56,611 nt of DNA from Nitrospirales bacterium (lineage in GTDB: Bacteria; Nitrospirota; Nitrospiria; Nitrospirales; UBA8639), in contig JAJDBQ010000064.1 in the NCBI GenBank assembly GCA_029261255.1, positions 1 to 56,611 on the forward strand, read 5' to 3'. The stretch's first letter is position 1, and the number at the start of each line of letters is the position of its first letter. The notes under the pieces are model-generated. The model was not told where the DNA came from. It saw nothing but the letters and a program-made list of their open reading frames with translations, and did no database searches. The position numbers and the translations under genes were made by a program. Below, in pieces: positions 1-9,070 of the stretch.

Positions 1-79
1 CTCAGTGGGCATCAAGCCCCCGAAACTCAGCGCCTAATCTGGGCACAAAAACGGGGGGAGCGAAACTGACGTTTCGTCA

Positions 80-711
80 ATGGTTTCAACGGGTTCGGCG
101 AAATCCTATGCAACTTTTCCTCCCTTTGTTGGGTTAGACCCAACGATGAGCCAAGCCAACCCGTTGTGGGGCGCTTCGTGGATTCACGGGGAGTTACTCA
201 AGCTCGACATTCATCTCTCCCAGGCCACCGTCTGCAAGTACATGATTCGGAATCGGAAGCCGCATCACAATCATGGAAGACCTTTCTCAATAACCACGCG
301 TCTGACCTGGGCTCCATTGATGTTTTTACTGTTCCCACCGCAACGTTTCGTATCTTCTACGTATTCCTCGTGTTGTCCCATAAGCGGCGGTCAGTGCTAC
401 ATTTCGCGATTGCGGAGCATCCCACGGCTGAATGGACCGCTCCACGATCTCCATGGCAGAATCCGTATGTGGAGCGGCTCATCGGATCAGTACGTCGGGA
501 ATGCCTCGACCATCTCATCATTATGAACCAATCTCATCTTCATCGGATCCTACGAAACTACTTGGTGTACTATCACGGAAGTCGGACACATCTTTCTCTT
601 GCGAAAGATGCACCAGACAGTCGAGCAAAAGAGTCATCCAAAATGGGGAAGGTTCACGCCATTCCGATGGTCGGAGGACTCCATCACCGCTATACTCGAC
701 GCGTGGCGTGA
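80..711 (+). pseudogene. Degenerate integrase-type (IS481-like) transposase remnant
   Basis: Two overlapping plus-strand frames together resemble the C-terminal half of a DDE integrase-core transposase. The first frame gives a region around NPLWGASWIHGELLKL, and the second takes over near base 265, so a frameshift is visible. Around base 430 the protein jumps from EHPTAEW straight to APRSPWQNPYVERLIGSVRRE. In intact relatives the middle of the catalytic core, with the second aspartate, lies between these points, so an internal deletion is inferred. The end (GGLHHRYTRRVA, stop near 711) looks like the natural C-terminus. The element cannot be active. Bases 1-79 may be more of the same remnant. 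Confidence 0.75.
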
Positions 712-858
712 GGACTTCATGGCCATGATCAAGAAAAAGCAGATGAAAATTCGAGCAAGTCAGGAGCAGACATGTGCCCAAATGTTCTATCTGCTCGCTA
801 CGTAGTCAAATGGTTTGACGGATTCTAGTTCGTCTCTCGTTCTTGTTTGCGACACAAC
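712..858 (+). mobile_element. Right-end fragment of an IS6-family element
   Basis: The peptide MAMIKKKQMKIRASQEQTCAQMFYLLAT matches the C-terminus of the intact IS6-type transposase at 11888-12571 in this window. The untranslated tail also matches and ends at 845-858 in GTTTGCGACACAAC, one mismatch from the terminal repeat GTTTGCGACAGAAC of the intact copy. The rest of the element is missing, and its outer end abuts another transposase remnant. Confidence 0.7.
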
Positions 859-1034
859 CAGAATTCGCCGGGCACAGGTCGGTGAAGGAAGAAACCTTGT
901 CAAGGCTCAATTTAATTGGAGAAGACGCTCTTCGGCAGGTGTTCAAAGAGTATGACGTTCACTATCATCAGGAACGCAATCATCAGGGCAAAGACAATGA
1001 ATTACTAATGCCATTGGGAAGTCAAGGAGAGTAA
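859..1034 (+). pseudogene. 3' remnant of a second integrase-core transposase
   Basis: The frame reads SVKEETLSRLNLIGEDALRQ followed by FKEYDVHYHQERNHQGKDN. This is the conserved C-terminal part of integrase-type transposases, including the final catalytic glutamate region (VKEE) and the YHQERNHQG signature. The 5' part is gone: the sequence joins directly to the IS6-type end at 858. The fragment ends near 1034 and carries no function by itself. Confidence 0.6.
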
Positions 1035-1335
1035 GATTCTCAATTGATTTAGACTTGGGAAAGGGTGGGTGGTTTGTTGAAATATTATTCCCACGAGACT
1101 GCATGAGTCTTCTGACCATACGAGCCATTTTTAAGTTTTCACACAGCCTGGACAAAAAGAGGGCAAAGGGGAATGGTGCTGTTAATCGCTAGGCTCATTT
1201 TCAAGGTCACCTCCAAATGGTGGACCTCGAAGGAGAAAGCTCGAACCAATTGTTCCAGATATTAGAAGAGTGGAGCATTAAACCCCAAAGTACTTCGATC
1301 GATCCTAGCCCATCTTTCTAATTCCAATCACACGT
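1035..1335. other. Intergenic stretch without recognisable gene
   Basis: I see no convincing coding region, RNA or repeat here between the transposase debris and the 3' end of the cupin gene. Confidence 0.5.
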
Positions 1336-1848
1336 TTATTTAATGATGGTGGGCTTTTCTTGAGGCTGTGGGTGAAGATTCAGGTCCATCGGTTCATTAA
1401 ATGTTAGGTAGAGTATACAGGGCTTAGCATTTCCACAACGAATGGAATGTTTAATTCCTGGTGCGACATTGAGATAAGCCAATGGTCCTAACGCATGCGT
1501 CGTGCCATCATCAGCAATGTAGGTAAAGTCGCCTTGCATCCAAATGATTCGTTCTCGAACAGAGTGATGATGATGTGGGAATAAATAGCCTGGCGGAAAT
1601 TTCACCATGGCTTCAGAAGGCCCCGTTTTCTGATTGCCCCACAACATCGCAATTTCTGCTCCTTCTGGAACACCTTTCAAGGGCTCCCATTCTATCGTTG
1701 ATAAGTCAGTGATTACACTGCGTGCACTCTCCTCAGACCATACTGGCTGCGCCAATAGTAACAGGCTGACACCTATCACGAGGGCAATAGGAAGCTTGGA
1801 AGTTCTCCAGTCAAAGAACATAAAAAATGGTCGTGGTGTAAAAGACAT
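1336..1848 (-). CDS. Exported cupin-domain protein
   Basis: A small beta-barrel cupin protein. The metal-binding motif is visible as GYLFPHHHHSVRERIIWMQGDF, with the second half at LNVAPGIKHSI. I start it at the ATG at 1848 because this puts a signal-peptide-like hydrophobic segment (LPIALVIGVSLLLLAQPVWS) near the N-terminus and because a purine-rich ribosome binding site (AGGGGGAG) lies just upstream. A 27-residue longer version from 1929, with AAGGAG upstream, is possible. It lies 65-145 bases downstream of the MarR gene on the same strand and a degenerate copy of the MarR palindrome sits between them, so MarR control is likely. Substrate unknown. Confidence 0.7.
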   Translation of the reverse strand: MSFTPRPFFMFFDWRTSKLPIALVIGVSLLLLAQPVWSEESARSVITDLSTIEWEPLKGVPEGAEIAMLWGNQKTGPSEAMVKFPPGYLFPHHHHSVRERIIWMQGDFTYIADDGTTHALGPLAYLNVAPGIKHSIRCGNAKPCILYLTFNEPMDLNLHPQPQEKPTIIK

Positions 1849-1956
1849 AACTCCCCCTTGTAGGTTGATACAGTGTTGTACTTGGCCAATCGCACCATAT
1901 TCGTTGACGTTAGTTGTTGAATTATTCATGAACTCCTTGTCTTTCTAATATGAATA

Positions 1957-1975
1957 TTAGTTGCAATTACATATA
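1957..1975. promoter_or_regulatory. Degenerate MarR operator upstream of the cupin gene
   Basis: The sequence TAGTTGCAATTACATATA matches 15 of 18 positions of the perfect palindrome in the promoter of the adjacent MarR gene. Its position between the two genes suggests a second binding site for the same regulator. Confidence 0.45.
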
Positions 1976-1994
1976 TTTACATAAAAAACAGTAA

Positions 1995-2477
1995 TCAGTT
2001 CTCTAAGGATTCAGCTTCAATGGTCTGATCAATCCTATGGAGGAGAGCTATCCCATCGCTGCCTAACCATTGAGTGGCTTTTTGTTGAGCCTTTATCCAA
2101 GGGGCTATGCCTCGGCGCAACAACTCGAGGGCTTGGTCTGTGAGATACAGTTGTTGGGCCCGTCCATCTTCGTCATCTCGATAAATATCAATGAACCCTT
2201 TATCTCGAAGCCGCTCCAGGGTTCGACTGAGTGTCGAAGTTTCCATCTGGAGGCGTGGACTCAATTCCGAAGGCCGGGCTGCTCCATTCTCATTGTTTAA
2301 TTCATTAATTTGCACGAGAAGATTCATTTGCCCAACCGTGATTCCCAAGTGGCGAATGGCATTATCATACAAGTTGCTAATTACGCGGTTAATCTTTCTT
2401 AGCCGATGCGCTATGCATTCATTTGCCACGCAGGATGTATCCAGGTGAACTTTCTTGTTGTGCGACTTCGCTTTCAT
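1995..2477 (-). CDS. MarR-family transcriptional regulator
   Basis: A winged-helix regulator of usual MarR size (about 160 residues). Visible parts are an N-terminal helical region (RLRKINRVISNLYDNAIRHL), the recognition-helix region (RPSELSPRLQMETSTLSRTLERLRDKGFI) and the wing (DIYRDDEDGRAQQLYLT). The ATG at 2477 is chosen. A longer frame from a TTG at 2504 would begin inside the palindromic operator. The predicted -10 lies about seven bases before the ATG, so the message may be leaderless. It probably represses itself and the downstream cupin gene. The ligand is unknown. Confidence 0.8.
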   Translation of the reverse strand: MKAKSHNKKVHLDTSCVANECIAHRLRKINRVISNLYDNAIRHLGITVGQMNLLVQINELNNENGAARPSELSPRLQMETSTLSRTLERLRDKGFIDIYRDDEDGRAQQLYLTDQALELLRRGIAPWIKAQQKATQWLGSDGIALLHRIDQTIEAESLEN

Positions 2478-2519
2478 ACATACAATATTTAGTTGCAATT
2501 GCAACTATAGTCAAGGCCT
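2478..2519 (-). promoter_or_regulatory. MarR promoter with palindromic operator
   Basis: On the minus strand a TTGACT -35 and a TAAATA -10 are separated by exactly 17 bases. The perfect 18-bp palindrome TAGTTGCAATTGCAACTA (2490-2507) fills almost all of that spacer. This is a classical autorepression layout; binding by the MarR protein is inference. Confidence 0.65.
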
Positions 2520-3411
2520 CGTCAACATTTTCAATGTTTTTTCCCTGGGATTTGGTATCTTGGTTAACTATGAAAATAGTGGCGAAAATCCCAGGCAGCC
2601 ATAGAAGTCATTAACGATTATGAGTGAAAAGGTCACCTGAAAAACCTTGAGGATTATTGAAGGACTTTTCTAACTTCCGGTAACTCTACGTTTCTTTCTA
2701 TACTAAAACTATGGACCGGATGGCCTCGAATAAGTCACTCTCTCGCTGCGAAAGAAAGAGCAATGTGTGTGTTGGGAGCAAAACTAAAAATCATCATCTT
2801 ACTAGCTGCTATCTGCGTATAGGTAAATGGGGCTAACCCAACAAAGGTACCTAAACGGCCATGCGGAACAACCCGCATGCATTACCGCCAACCAAGACGG
2901 CTTGTTAGCCAGAGATCTCAATGGACATGTGGTCATTCACAATGCCAGTGAATTGTTTGAATCGGCCACGATAGATGGGTTCAATATAAAAATGAAGGAA
3001 AGAATCGTTGAGCCTATGCAGTAGTCGCTAGTAAGCATAGCGCGTTGATTTCTGAGAGAATACCTTTGTCATCAATAAGACGAGTCAGGATCATCCCCCT
3101 ACTTTATAAAGTCTAAAGTTATAAATTTTTTCCGCTCACACCGTGAAGTATTATACCCATCTAGTGGCTATCTCTAGTTGTAAGCTCCCAAAATTCTACG
3201 TGATATAGTTTACTCCATTCTGCTCGGGGGAGAGTAATGTTTATTCGAAGACATGATAGTCTTGGTCAAATATGGCAGCAGGATTAAACAAAGATTATGC
3301 AACATTTTTGAACTAGAATCTGGTGATAGAGCATGGGCTTCTGGTGATTTTTTTGTTATATCTTTGATATTAGGCTGCTCAAGCCTACCATTCACAAATC
3401 TCGGAGTAACA
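2520..3411. other. Long intergenic region before the iron-uptake locus
   Basis: About 890 bases without a gene I can name. An open frame at 2827-3024 (65 residues, containing NQDGLLARDLNGHVVIHNAS) has no ribosome binding site I can see and no family I recognise; it may be a gene remnant. The rest is AT-rich and presumably carries the promoter of the sigma factor gene. Confidence 0.4.
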
Positions 3412-3909
3412 GTGGAGCAGAATGACGTCAAACGATTTTATTATTTTCACGGTGAGGAAATCCAACGGTACCTCACCCGCCGGTTGAATTGCATCCAAAC
3501 TGCTGAAGACCTCACCCAAGAGACCTTCTTTCGGCTGTTGAATGCTCAGTCTACGGAGGAACTTAAAAATCCCCGGGCCTACCTTTACCGAATTGCATCC
3601 AATCTGGTCACTGACCATTTCCGTCGTTTCAAGTGCAGGCCCCAAGTCGTCGAGATGCCCCTTGCTGAGACGGTTCCGGATGAGACGCCCAGCGCTGAAA
3701 GAACTCTTCTTGCTCAAGATGAAGTGCGCTGCCTGGAGCGAGCCATCGATGAGTTACCCCGTCGCCAACGTGAAATCCTTCTTCTCCACAAATTTGAAGG
3801 TCTCAGCTATAGTGTCATTGCTGACCGTTTAGGGCTCTCCAAGAATACCGTGATGGTGCATATGGCACGCGCTCTGACACGATGTCGGAATCTCCTTGAT
3901 CAGGAATGA
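3412..3909 (+). CDS. ECF RNA polymerase sigma factor, FecI type
   Basis: Extracytoplasmic-function sigma factor that would direct transcription of the iron receptor gene downstream. Region 2 is visible (EEIQRYLTRRLNCIQTAEDL, then TQETFFRLLN and PRAYLYRIASNLVTDHFRR). Region 4 follows near the C-terminus (AIDELPRRQREILLLHKFEG, then LSYSVIADRLGLSKNTVMVHMARAL). The GTG at 3412 is chosen because GGAG stands five bases before it and it gives the family's usual length (165 residues). The open frame extends upstream to 3253, but that part is unlike a sigma factor. It sits directly before a FecR-type gene and a TonB-dependent receptor, the classic surface-signalling arrangement. Confidence 0.85.
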   Translation: MEQNDVKRFYYFHGEEIQRYLTRRLNCIQTAEDLTQETFFRLLNAQSTEELKNPRAYLYRIASNLVTDHFRRFKCRPQVVEMPLAETVPDETPSAERTLLAQDEVRCLERAIDELPRRQREILLLHKFEGLSYSVIADRLGLSKNTVMVHMARALTRCRNLLDQE

Positions 3910-3993
3910 ATTTTATCATTGGTGGACCCTGTAATAATACTGATGAACAGTTGCGTTTTATTTTTATGATGGTGATTTTCGAAAAATTCGAAA

Positions 3994-4989
3994 ATGACTG
4001 TAAAATCTAATGACCCCTTACAAGAATATTTTTCTATGGATGCTCAGCACGACTCATTGGTAAAAGACCAGGCAGCAGAATGGTTTGTGCGCTTGCGTGA
4101 TGAAGAAGTATCCGTGGCGGAGAGGGTTGCGTTTGAGACCTGGCTGAACGCCGATCCAGGACACTTACAAGCGTATCAGCAGATGGAACGTCTTTGGTCT
4201 GGACTCGACCAAATCGACAAGTCCCCCAAAATAAGAGGGAATGCTAAAAATATTTTCCGAAGAGCCCTTACTCTTCGTCACTTGGCCATCGCCGCTTCGG
4301 TCACTATCGTCGCGGGCTTCAGTGCTTACATCGTCATCTCGCAAGGATTCCTCGCGGATTATCGCACTAGTCCTGGCGAACTCCGTACGGTTTCCCTTGA
4401 AGACGGATCCATACTACATTTGAACACGGCCACCGCCATCTCCTCCGAATTCAGTCCAACCCAACGCAAAGTGACATTGTACTCAGGGGAGACATATTTT
4501 GAGGTCGCGAAGGATGTGGAACGTCCTTTCATCGTGGATACCGAGATTGGCGAAATCCAAGCTCTTGGCACGGCCTTTTCAGTAAAGCATCAAGGAGATC
4601 GTGTCGAGGTGATTGTTACCGAAAGCCGCGCTCAGGTGTCAAACCCTATGCATCAATCCACCATAGTTGGAGCGGGCCAAGGAATTCATTTCAGCGACAC
4701 AGGGATGGGTACCGTCACAAAGGTCGATGCCTATAGCGATCTTGCTTGGCTTCGGGGTCTGCTCGTCTTCGACAATCAACCGCTCAGTGAGGTCTTGGCG
4801 GAACTGGATCGATTTAGGCACGGCCGCATCCTCATCATGGACCAATCACTCAACACCTTCCCTGTCACTGGCTCGTTCTCTATTAAAAAAATCGATTCTG
4901 CCCTCGACACGATTGAGCAAACCTTCCCTGTGCGGATTCGAAGATTCAGCGATCTTGTGGTTATGGTATTCCACGACTCTTCAAAGTAA
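3994..4989 (+). CDS. FecR-type anti-sigma factor / surface-signalling regulator
   Basis: Inner-membrane regulator that holds the neighbouring ECF sigma factor and receives the signal from the receptor's STN domain. An N-terminal DUF4880-type cytoplasmic domain is visible (AAEWFVRLRDEEVSVAERVA and WLNADPGHLQAYQQMERLW, about residues 27-70). One membrane helix lies near residues 92-112 (LAIAASVTIVAGFSAYIVIS). A periplasmic FecR domain follows (SLEDGSILHLNTAT, YSGETYFEVAKD, RPFIVDT, ALGTAFSV), then a C-terminal DUF4974-like part (FDNQPLSEVLAELDRF). The length of about 331 residues is normal for the family. It is 84 bases downstream of the sigma gene, same strand. Confidence 0.88.
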   Translation: MTVKSNDPLQEYFSMDAQHDSLVKDQAAEWFVRLRDEEVSVAERVAFETWLNADPGHLQAYQQMERLWSGLDQIDKSPKIRGNAKNIFRRALTLRHLAIAASVTIVAGFSAYIVISQGFLADYRTSPGELRTVSLEDGSILHLNTATAISSEFSPTQRKVTLYSGETYFEVAKDVERPFIVDTEIGEIQALGTAFSVKHQGDRVEVIVTESRAQVSNPMHQSTIVGAGQGIHFSDTGMGTVTKVDAYSDLAWLRGLLVFDNQPLSEVLAELDRFRHGRILIMDQSLNTFPVTGSFSIKKIDSALDTIEQTFPVRIRRFSDLVVMVFHDSSK

Positions 4990-5161
4990 ATCAATACTTT
5001 CCTCCCCGCCCGTCCACCAATATACAGACACCGCCCATTTTTTTTGACCACTCTGTAATGGTATCTCGAATTTTTTGCGTCTTCAGTAATAGGAAACGAA
5101 AATGGAACGCTTTTCCATTTAGATACCTGTGAAATTGACTAACAGAAGTTTGGAGCAAACT

Positions 5162-7600
5162 ATGAAAATTTGGGTATGGAGAATTGCATTCTGTCTGGTA
5201 TTGGGGCTCAACTCTCTAGCATCATTTGTCACGGCTGCAAATGCAGCTCAAGAATTTTCTTCACAAAACACTGAAACACAGATTTTTAGCATTACACCAC
5301 AGCCGCTTTCCAAGGCACTGCTCAAGTTCGCCGAACAGTCTAACCTCGAAGTGCTCTTCGATACACGTATGACGCAACATAAGAACTCTTTGGGCATTAA
5401 AGGGGAGTATTCCCAAGAACAGGCTCTTCGTGAGCTCCTCACAGGAACGGGTCTGGACTATCGATTCACTGGGACCAAAGCCGTCACGCTGGTCCGAGAA
5501 TCGCAACCAATTCGGGCCGCGCCATCCCGGACAGCACCACAACAACAATCGTTGCCACTGGAAGCTGAACAATCCATGAAGATGAAAGCGATTAAACTTC
5601 GAGAGGTCGTCGTGCTCGGAGATAAACTGAACCGGCCGATGGAAGATATTCCGCAAAGCGTCACGACTTTTGAAGCGGAACCCATTCTTCGACAAGCCAA
5701 CACGACATCTGCTCAGGAAGTTTTCTATCGCACGCCCAATGTGACCGTGGGCGTACCGGCGGGTGGGAGCTTTCAGATTCGGGGAGTGGGCAACAACAAC
5801 GTCGTGCGCAACACGGATACCGGGTCCAACGGCTCCATTACGGTCTTTAGCAATCTCATGCCGATTTCCTTTTCAACGTATGATTACGCACCGCCATCCT
5901 TGTGGGACGTCAAATCCGTGGAAATCTTTAAAGGTCCACAGTCGACGACACAAGGTCCGAATTCATTGGCCGGCGCAGTATTATTCAACTACCAAGAGCC
6001 TGAGTTCAATTATGAGGGTCGGACGCGCGTCACCTGGGGAACCTTTAATACGCTCAATGCTGCCATTGCTCAAAATGTGCCACTGATCGATGACGTGTTG
6101 GGGCTCCGGTTCAGTTACGAAAAGCAAAGCAGCGATGGCGCAATTCACAATCCGACCCTCGACATCGACGATTTTGCTGAAGTCGATCGAAACACCTTTC
6201 GAGGGCAAGCGCTGTTTCGTCCGTCCAAAAGCAAAGAGATCGAAGCCAAATTGACTGTCACCTACGATCACGCGCGCGATAATGCCTCTTCGCCTTCGCA
6301 CGGACAAACCACCTCATTTTTTCTTCGGCAAAATACAAGCGAAAATCGTAATCGAGACGAGATTGATGCGGCAACGGTCGGTTTAGTCGTCAACGCTCAA
6401 CTCACCAACTCGCTAAAACTTACTACGATCTCGGGGTTTAATCGTTTGGATAACCGGCTTTTGTTTGATGCCACGGGAACACCGGATCCCAGTGAGGGGG
6501 TCGTTGATTTCTTCCGAACGGAAAATATCGGCAGCCAGGAAGTGCGGGTCAATTACGATTCTGGACCGCTGCGCGCGGTCTTCGGCGTCTTCGGTCAGTA
6601 TGGCTCCTATGACAGCGGGTTCGACTTTAACATTCCAGCGTCAGGGACATTCGTCAAATCTATATTGGATGAACGTTACAACGTTGCGATCTTTGGTGAT
6701 GCCGAATATGACCTAACCAATCGGATTTCGATAGGTGGGGGACTGCGCGTCCATCATGAAAATTATGAGATCACCATGGGTCAAAACGTATTTGGGGCTG
6801 GATTTGCAGACGATTCGACCAAGGCATCAGACACCGTGCCTCTGCCAAAGGCGCATATTACCTATCAACTAATTGATCCACTGAAGGTCGGTATACTTGT
6901 GGCTCGTGGATTCAGATCGGGTGGTGGGTCCGTGACTTACTCCCCGCAAGCGGTCGCGTCGACGAGTTCGTATGACCCGGAGTATACCTGGAATTATGAA
7001 GTGTTTTTCCGGTCTGTCTGGTTCGAAGGCCAGTTGCTGGTCAATGGGAACGGATTTTTCACGGATTGGGAGGATATGATCGTGGGCATCCCGAGGCCAG
7101 CAGCTTTTAACACGACTGATACCGTGACGGTGAATGCGGCTAGCGCTGAAATTTATGGGTTTGAGCTGGAAGCCGTGTACAGCCCTTCATCTGAGATCAG
7201 TTTCCCGATAGCGCTCGGATACACGCATACAAAATTCACTGATTTTGAACTTTCTCCAGGCATGAATATCGCGGGACAAGCATTTCCCAATGCACCAAGT
7301 TGGACGTTTTCAATCGGCGTTGATTATCAAGCCCAAAATGGATGGTTTGCGACTTCGACCTTTGCTTACCGAGATTCCACATACTACGCAGTGAATACCC
7401 CCGGCCCAACAGCCCTTGAATCTCGCGAATTACTGAGTGCAAAGGCGGGCTATGCTGGTGAGCATTGGAGCGCGTATGTGTTCGGCAGCAATCTTCTTGA
7501 TGACGATTACGCCACTGTGCGGTTTGTTGGTTCAGCGTCGACCTCTGGGCAAAGCGGTCTGCCACGGACGATCGGCTTTGGTCTAGAAGGATACTGGTGA
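5162..7600 (+). CDS. TonB-dependent siderophore receptor with STN signalling domain
   Basis: Outer-membrane receptor for a ferric siderophore or similar iron complex. I start it at the ATG at 5162 because GGAG lies about six bases upstream and a signal peptide follows at once (RIAFCLVLGLNSLASFVTA). A GTG at 5129 is an alternative. The secretin/TonB short N-terminal domain spans about residues 42-110 (FSITPQPLSKALLKFAEQSN, then LLTGTGLDYRF). A TonB-box-like EVVVLG, a plug (DIPQSVTTF to GSFQIRGVG) and a 22-strand-type barrel follow, ending in an aromatic residue (W) as outer-membrane proteins do. The STN domain together with the upstream FecI/FecR pair indicates transcriptional self-induction. 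The exact ligand cannot be read from sequence. Confidence 0.9.
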   Translation: MKIWVWRIAFCLVLGLNSLASFVTAANAAQEFSSQNTETQIFSITPQPLSKALLKFAEQSNLEVLFDTRMTQHKNSLGIKGEYSQEQALRELLTGTGLDYRFTGTKAVTLVRESQPIRAAPSRTAPQQQSLPLEAEQSMKMKAIKLREVVVLGDKLNRPMEDIPQSVTTFEAEPILRQANTTSAQEVFYRTPNVTVGVPAGGSFQIRGVGNNNVVRNTDTGSNGSITVFSNLMPISFSTYDYAPPSLWDVKSVEIFKGPQSTTQGPNSLAGAVLFNYQEPEFNYEGRTRVTWGTFNTLNAAIAQNVPLIDDVLGLRFSYEKQSSDGAIHNPTLDIDDFAEVDRNTFRGQALFRPSKSKEIEAKLTVTYDHARDNASSPSHGQTTSFFLRQNTSENRNRDEIDAATVGLVVNAQLTNSLKLTTISGFNRLDNRLLFDATGTPDPSEGVVDFFRTENIGSQEVRVNYDSGPLRAVFGVFGQYGSYDSGFDFNIPASGTFVKSILDERYNVAIFGDAEYDLTNRISIGGGLRVHHENYEITMGQNVFGAGFADDSTKASDTVPLPKAHITYQLIDPLKVGILVARGFRSGGGSVTYSPQAVASTSSYDPEYTWNYEVFFRSVWFEGQLLVNGNGFFTDWEDMIVGIPRPAAFNTTDTVTVNAASAEIYGFELEAVYSPSSEISFPIALGYTHTKFTDFELSPGMNIAGQAFPNAPSWTFSIGVDYQAQNGWFATSTFAYRDSTYYAVNTPGPTALESRELLSAKAGYAGEHWSAYVFGSNLLDDDYATVRFVGSASTSGQSGLPRTIGFGLEGYW

Positions 7601-8787
7601 ACGGGTTGAGTAGTCGTATGATGTCATCGGCCAGGCTCAGGTGGTGGTATGTTATCCATAAATGGACAAGTCTTGTTTGTACGGTCTTCTTGCTTGTCCT
7701 CTGTTTGACTGGACTGCCGATCGTTTTTCATGAGGAACTCGGGTTGTGGCTCGGGGATATCGTCAATCCTCCGCCGCAGTCTGGACCAATGACTCGAGCG
7801 AATCTGGACAACATAGTACAGGATGCACAGAGCCGACGTCCTCATGACGCCATGAAATTCCTCATGCAGAAAGAGGATACACCAGTATGGTTTGTGATTT
7901 TCGGGAAAACCTCTCAATCCATCGAACATAGCGCCATTTACCAATACGATTCCCGAAGTGGGGCGTTCCTGCATGACGTGCCAGTTCAAGAGGGACTTTT
8001 GCATATCTTGCTGACCCTGCACGTGGAACTGTTTGCCGGTTTGCCGGGCATGTTGTTCCTGGGCGCCATGGGTTTGCTGTTTGTAGCCTCCGTCATCTCG
8101 GGGGTGGTGATATATGGCCCGTTTATGCGCAAACTACCGTTTGGCACAGTGCGGCAGCAGGGGAGCCGACGACTCACCTGGCTCGACCTGCATAATCTGT
8201 TGGGCATTGTGACCGTTGTCTGGGTGTTGGTCGTCGGCGCAACGGGCGTGGTGAATACTCTAACTCGTCCACTCCTGAGCCTGTGGCAAATAACCGAACT
8301 GGCGGCCATGATTGAGCCGTGGCGTGAGAAGCCTGCGCTGGCCACCGTGGCATCGTTGCACCAAGCCAGTGAGGTAGCACGCGCGGCCGAACGGAATATG
8401 GAGATCGACATCATCGCTCTTCCCGGGACCCCTTTTGCCGGCGAACATCATTTTGCATTTTTCATGCGGGGAACGAGTTCTGTTACCTCTCGTCTCTTGA
8501 AGCCCGTACTCGTTGAGGCGGATACTTCGGATCTGACAGACTCCCGGTCTTTTCCTTGGTACCTGACCTTCCTTCTGCTTTCACAACCGCTGCATTTTGG
8601 AGATTATGGCGGCTTGCCGTTGAAAATCCTGTGGGCGGTGTTAGACATAATCACAATTGTCGTGTTGATGAGCGGGTTGTATTTGTGGTGGAAGAAGAGG
8701 AGGATGTCCGTAGAGCAACTCTTAGCTGAAGCAACTCCTGCTGAGTCTCAGGTTTTTTCGCCTATCACTCACATCGTGCGCCAATGA
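7597..8787 (+). CDS. PepSY-associated transmembrane protein (iron-uptake associated)
   Basis: Inner-membrane PepSY_TM-family protein of about 396 residues. Four hydrophobic segments are visible: after WYVIHKWTSLVCTVFLLVLC near the N-terminus, around residue 150-172, around 205-226 (LHNLLGIVTVVWVLVVGATG), and near the C-terminus (ILWAVLDIITIVVLMSGLYL). Histidines in or near the helices (IHKW, LHVEL, DLHNLLG, LHFGDYGG) fit the proposed role of such proteins in reducing ferric siderophores with bound haem. The GTG start overlaps the receptor stop by four bases, so the genes are translationally coupled; an ATG at 7618 is an alternative. The reductase role is family inference. Confidence 0.8.
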   Translation: MNGLSSRMMSSARLRWWYVIHKWTSLVCTVFLLVLCLTGLPIVFHEELGLWLGDIVNPPPQSGPMTRANLDNIVQDAQSRRPHDAMKFLMQKEDTPVWFVIFGKTSQSIEHSAIYQYDSRSGAFLHDVPVQEGLLHILLTLHVELFAGLPGMLFLGAMGLLFVASVISGVVIYGPFMRKLPFGTVRQQGSRRLTWLDLHNLLGIVTVVWVLVVGATGVVNTLTRPLLSLWQITELAAMIEPWREKPALATVASLHQASEVARAAERNMEIDIIALPGTPFAGEHHFAFFMRGTSSVTSRLLKPVLVEADTSDLTDSRSFPWYLTFLLLSQPLHFGDYGGLPLKILWAVLDIITIVVLMSGLYLWWKKRRMSVEQLLAEATPAESQVFSPITHIVRQ

Positions 8788-8996
8788 GTGAACAATTACC
8801 CGCAACCAAAATCTGGAGCATACCAGTGATCTTGGCGGTCTTTAGCGTTGTCGGGTTGTTTGCGGCACTGTTCAGTGACGGCCTGTGGGATGTTGTATCG
8901 TGGATTGCATTAAGTCTGCCGTGTGGCGTCATAGTCTGGTATGTCTGGCTGGGCAGAATTCACGAGAAAAATGTCAGGAACTCTACCTCAACATGA
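8784..8996 (+). CDS. Small two-helix membrane protein
   Basis: A 70-residue protein with two hydrophobic segments (IPVILAVFSVVGLFAALFSD and VVSWIALSLPCGVIVWYVWL). Its ATG overlaps the stop of the PepSY gene by four bases (ATGA), which is good evidence for real translation and for membership of the same operon. Small proteins at this position are common after PepSY genes in iron-receptor operons, but I do not know the function. Confidence 0.7.
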   Translation: MSEQLPATKIWSIPVILAVFSVVGLFAALFSDGLWDVVSWIALSLPCGVIVWYVWLGRIHEKNVRNSTST

Positions 8997-9070
8997 CAAA
9001 GGAGAGAAATTCAGAACCGGAAAGAAAAATGGCATTGTCACATTAACTCATATTTGGCAGACTGGCCTAT

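Noticed and set aside
2827..3024. A 65-residue frame upstream of the FecI-type gene
   Set aside because: No ribosome binding site and no recognised family; kept only as a note in the intergenic entry.
3253..3411. An N-terminal extension of the sigma factor from 3253
   Set aside because: The extra 53 residues are unlike the family and have no ribosome binding site, whereas the GTG at 3412 has GGAG at good distance.
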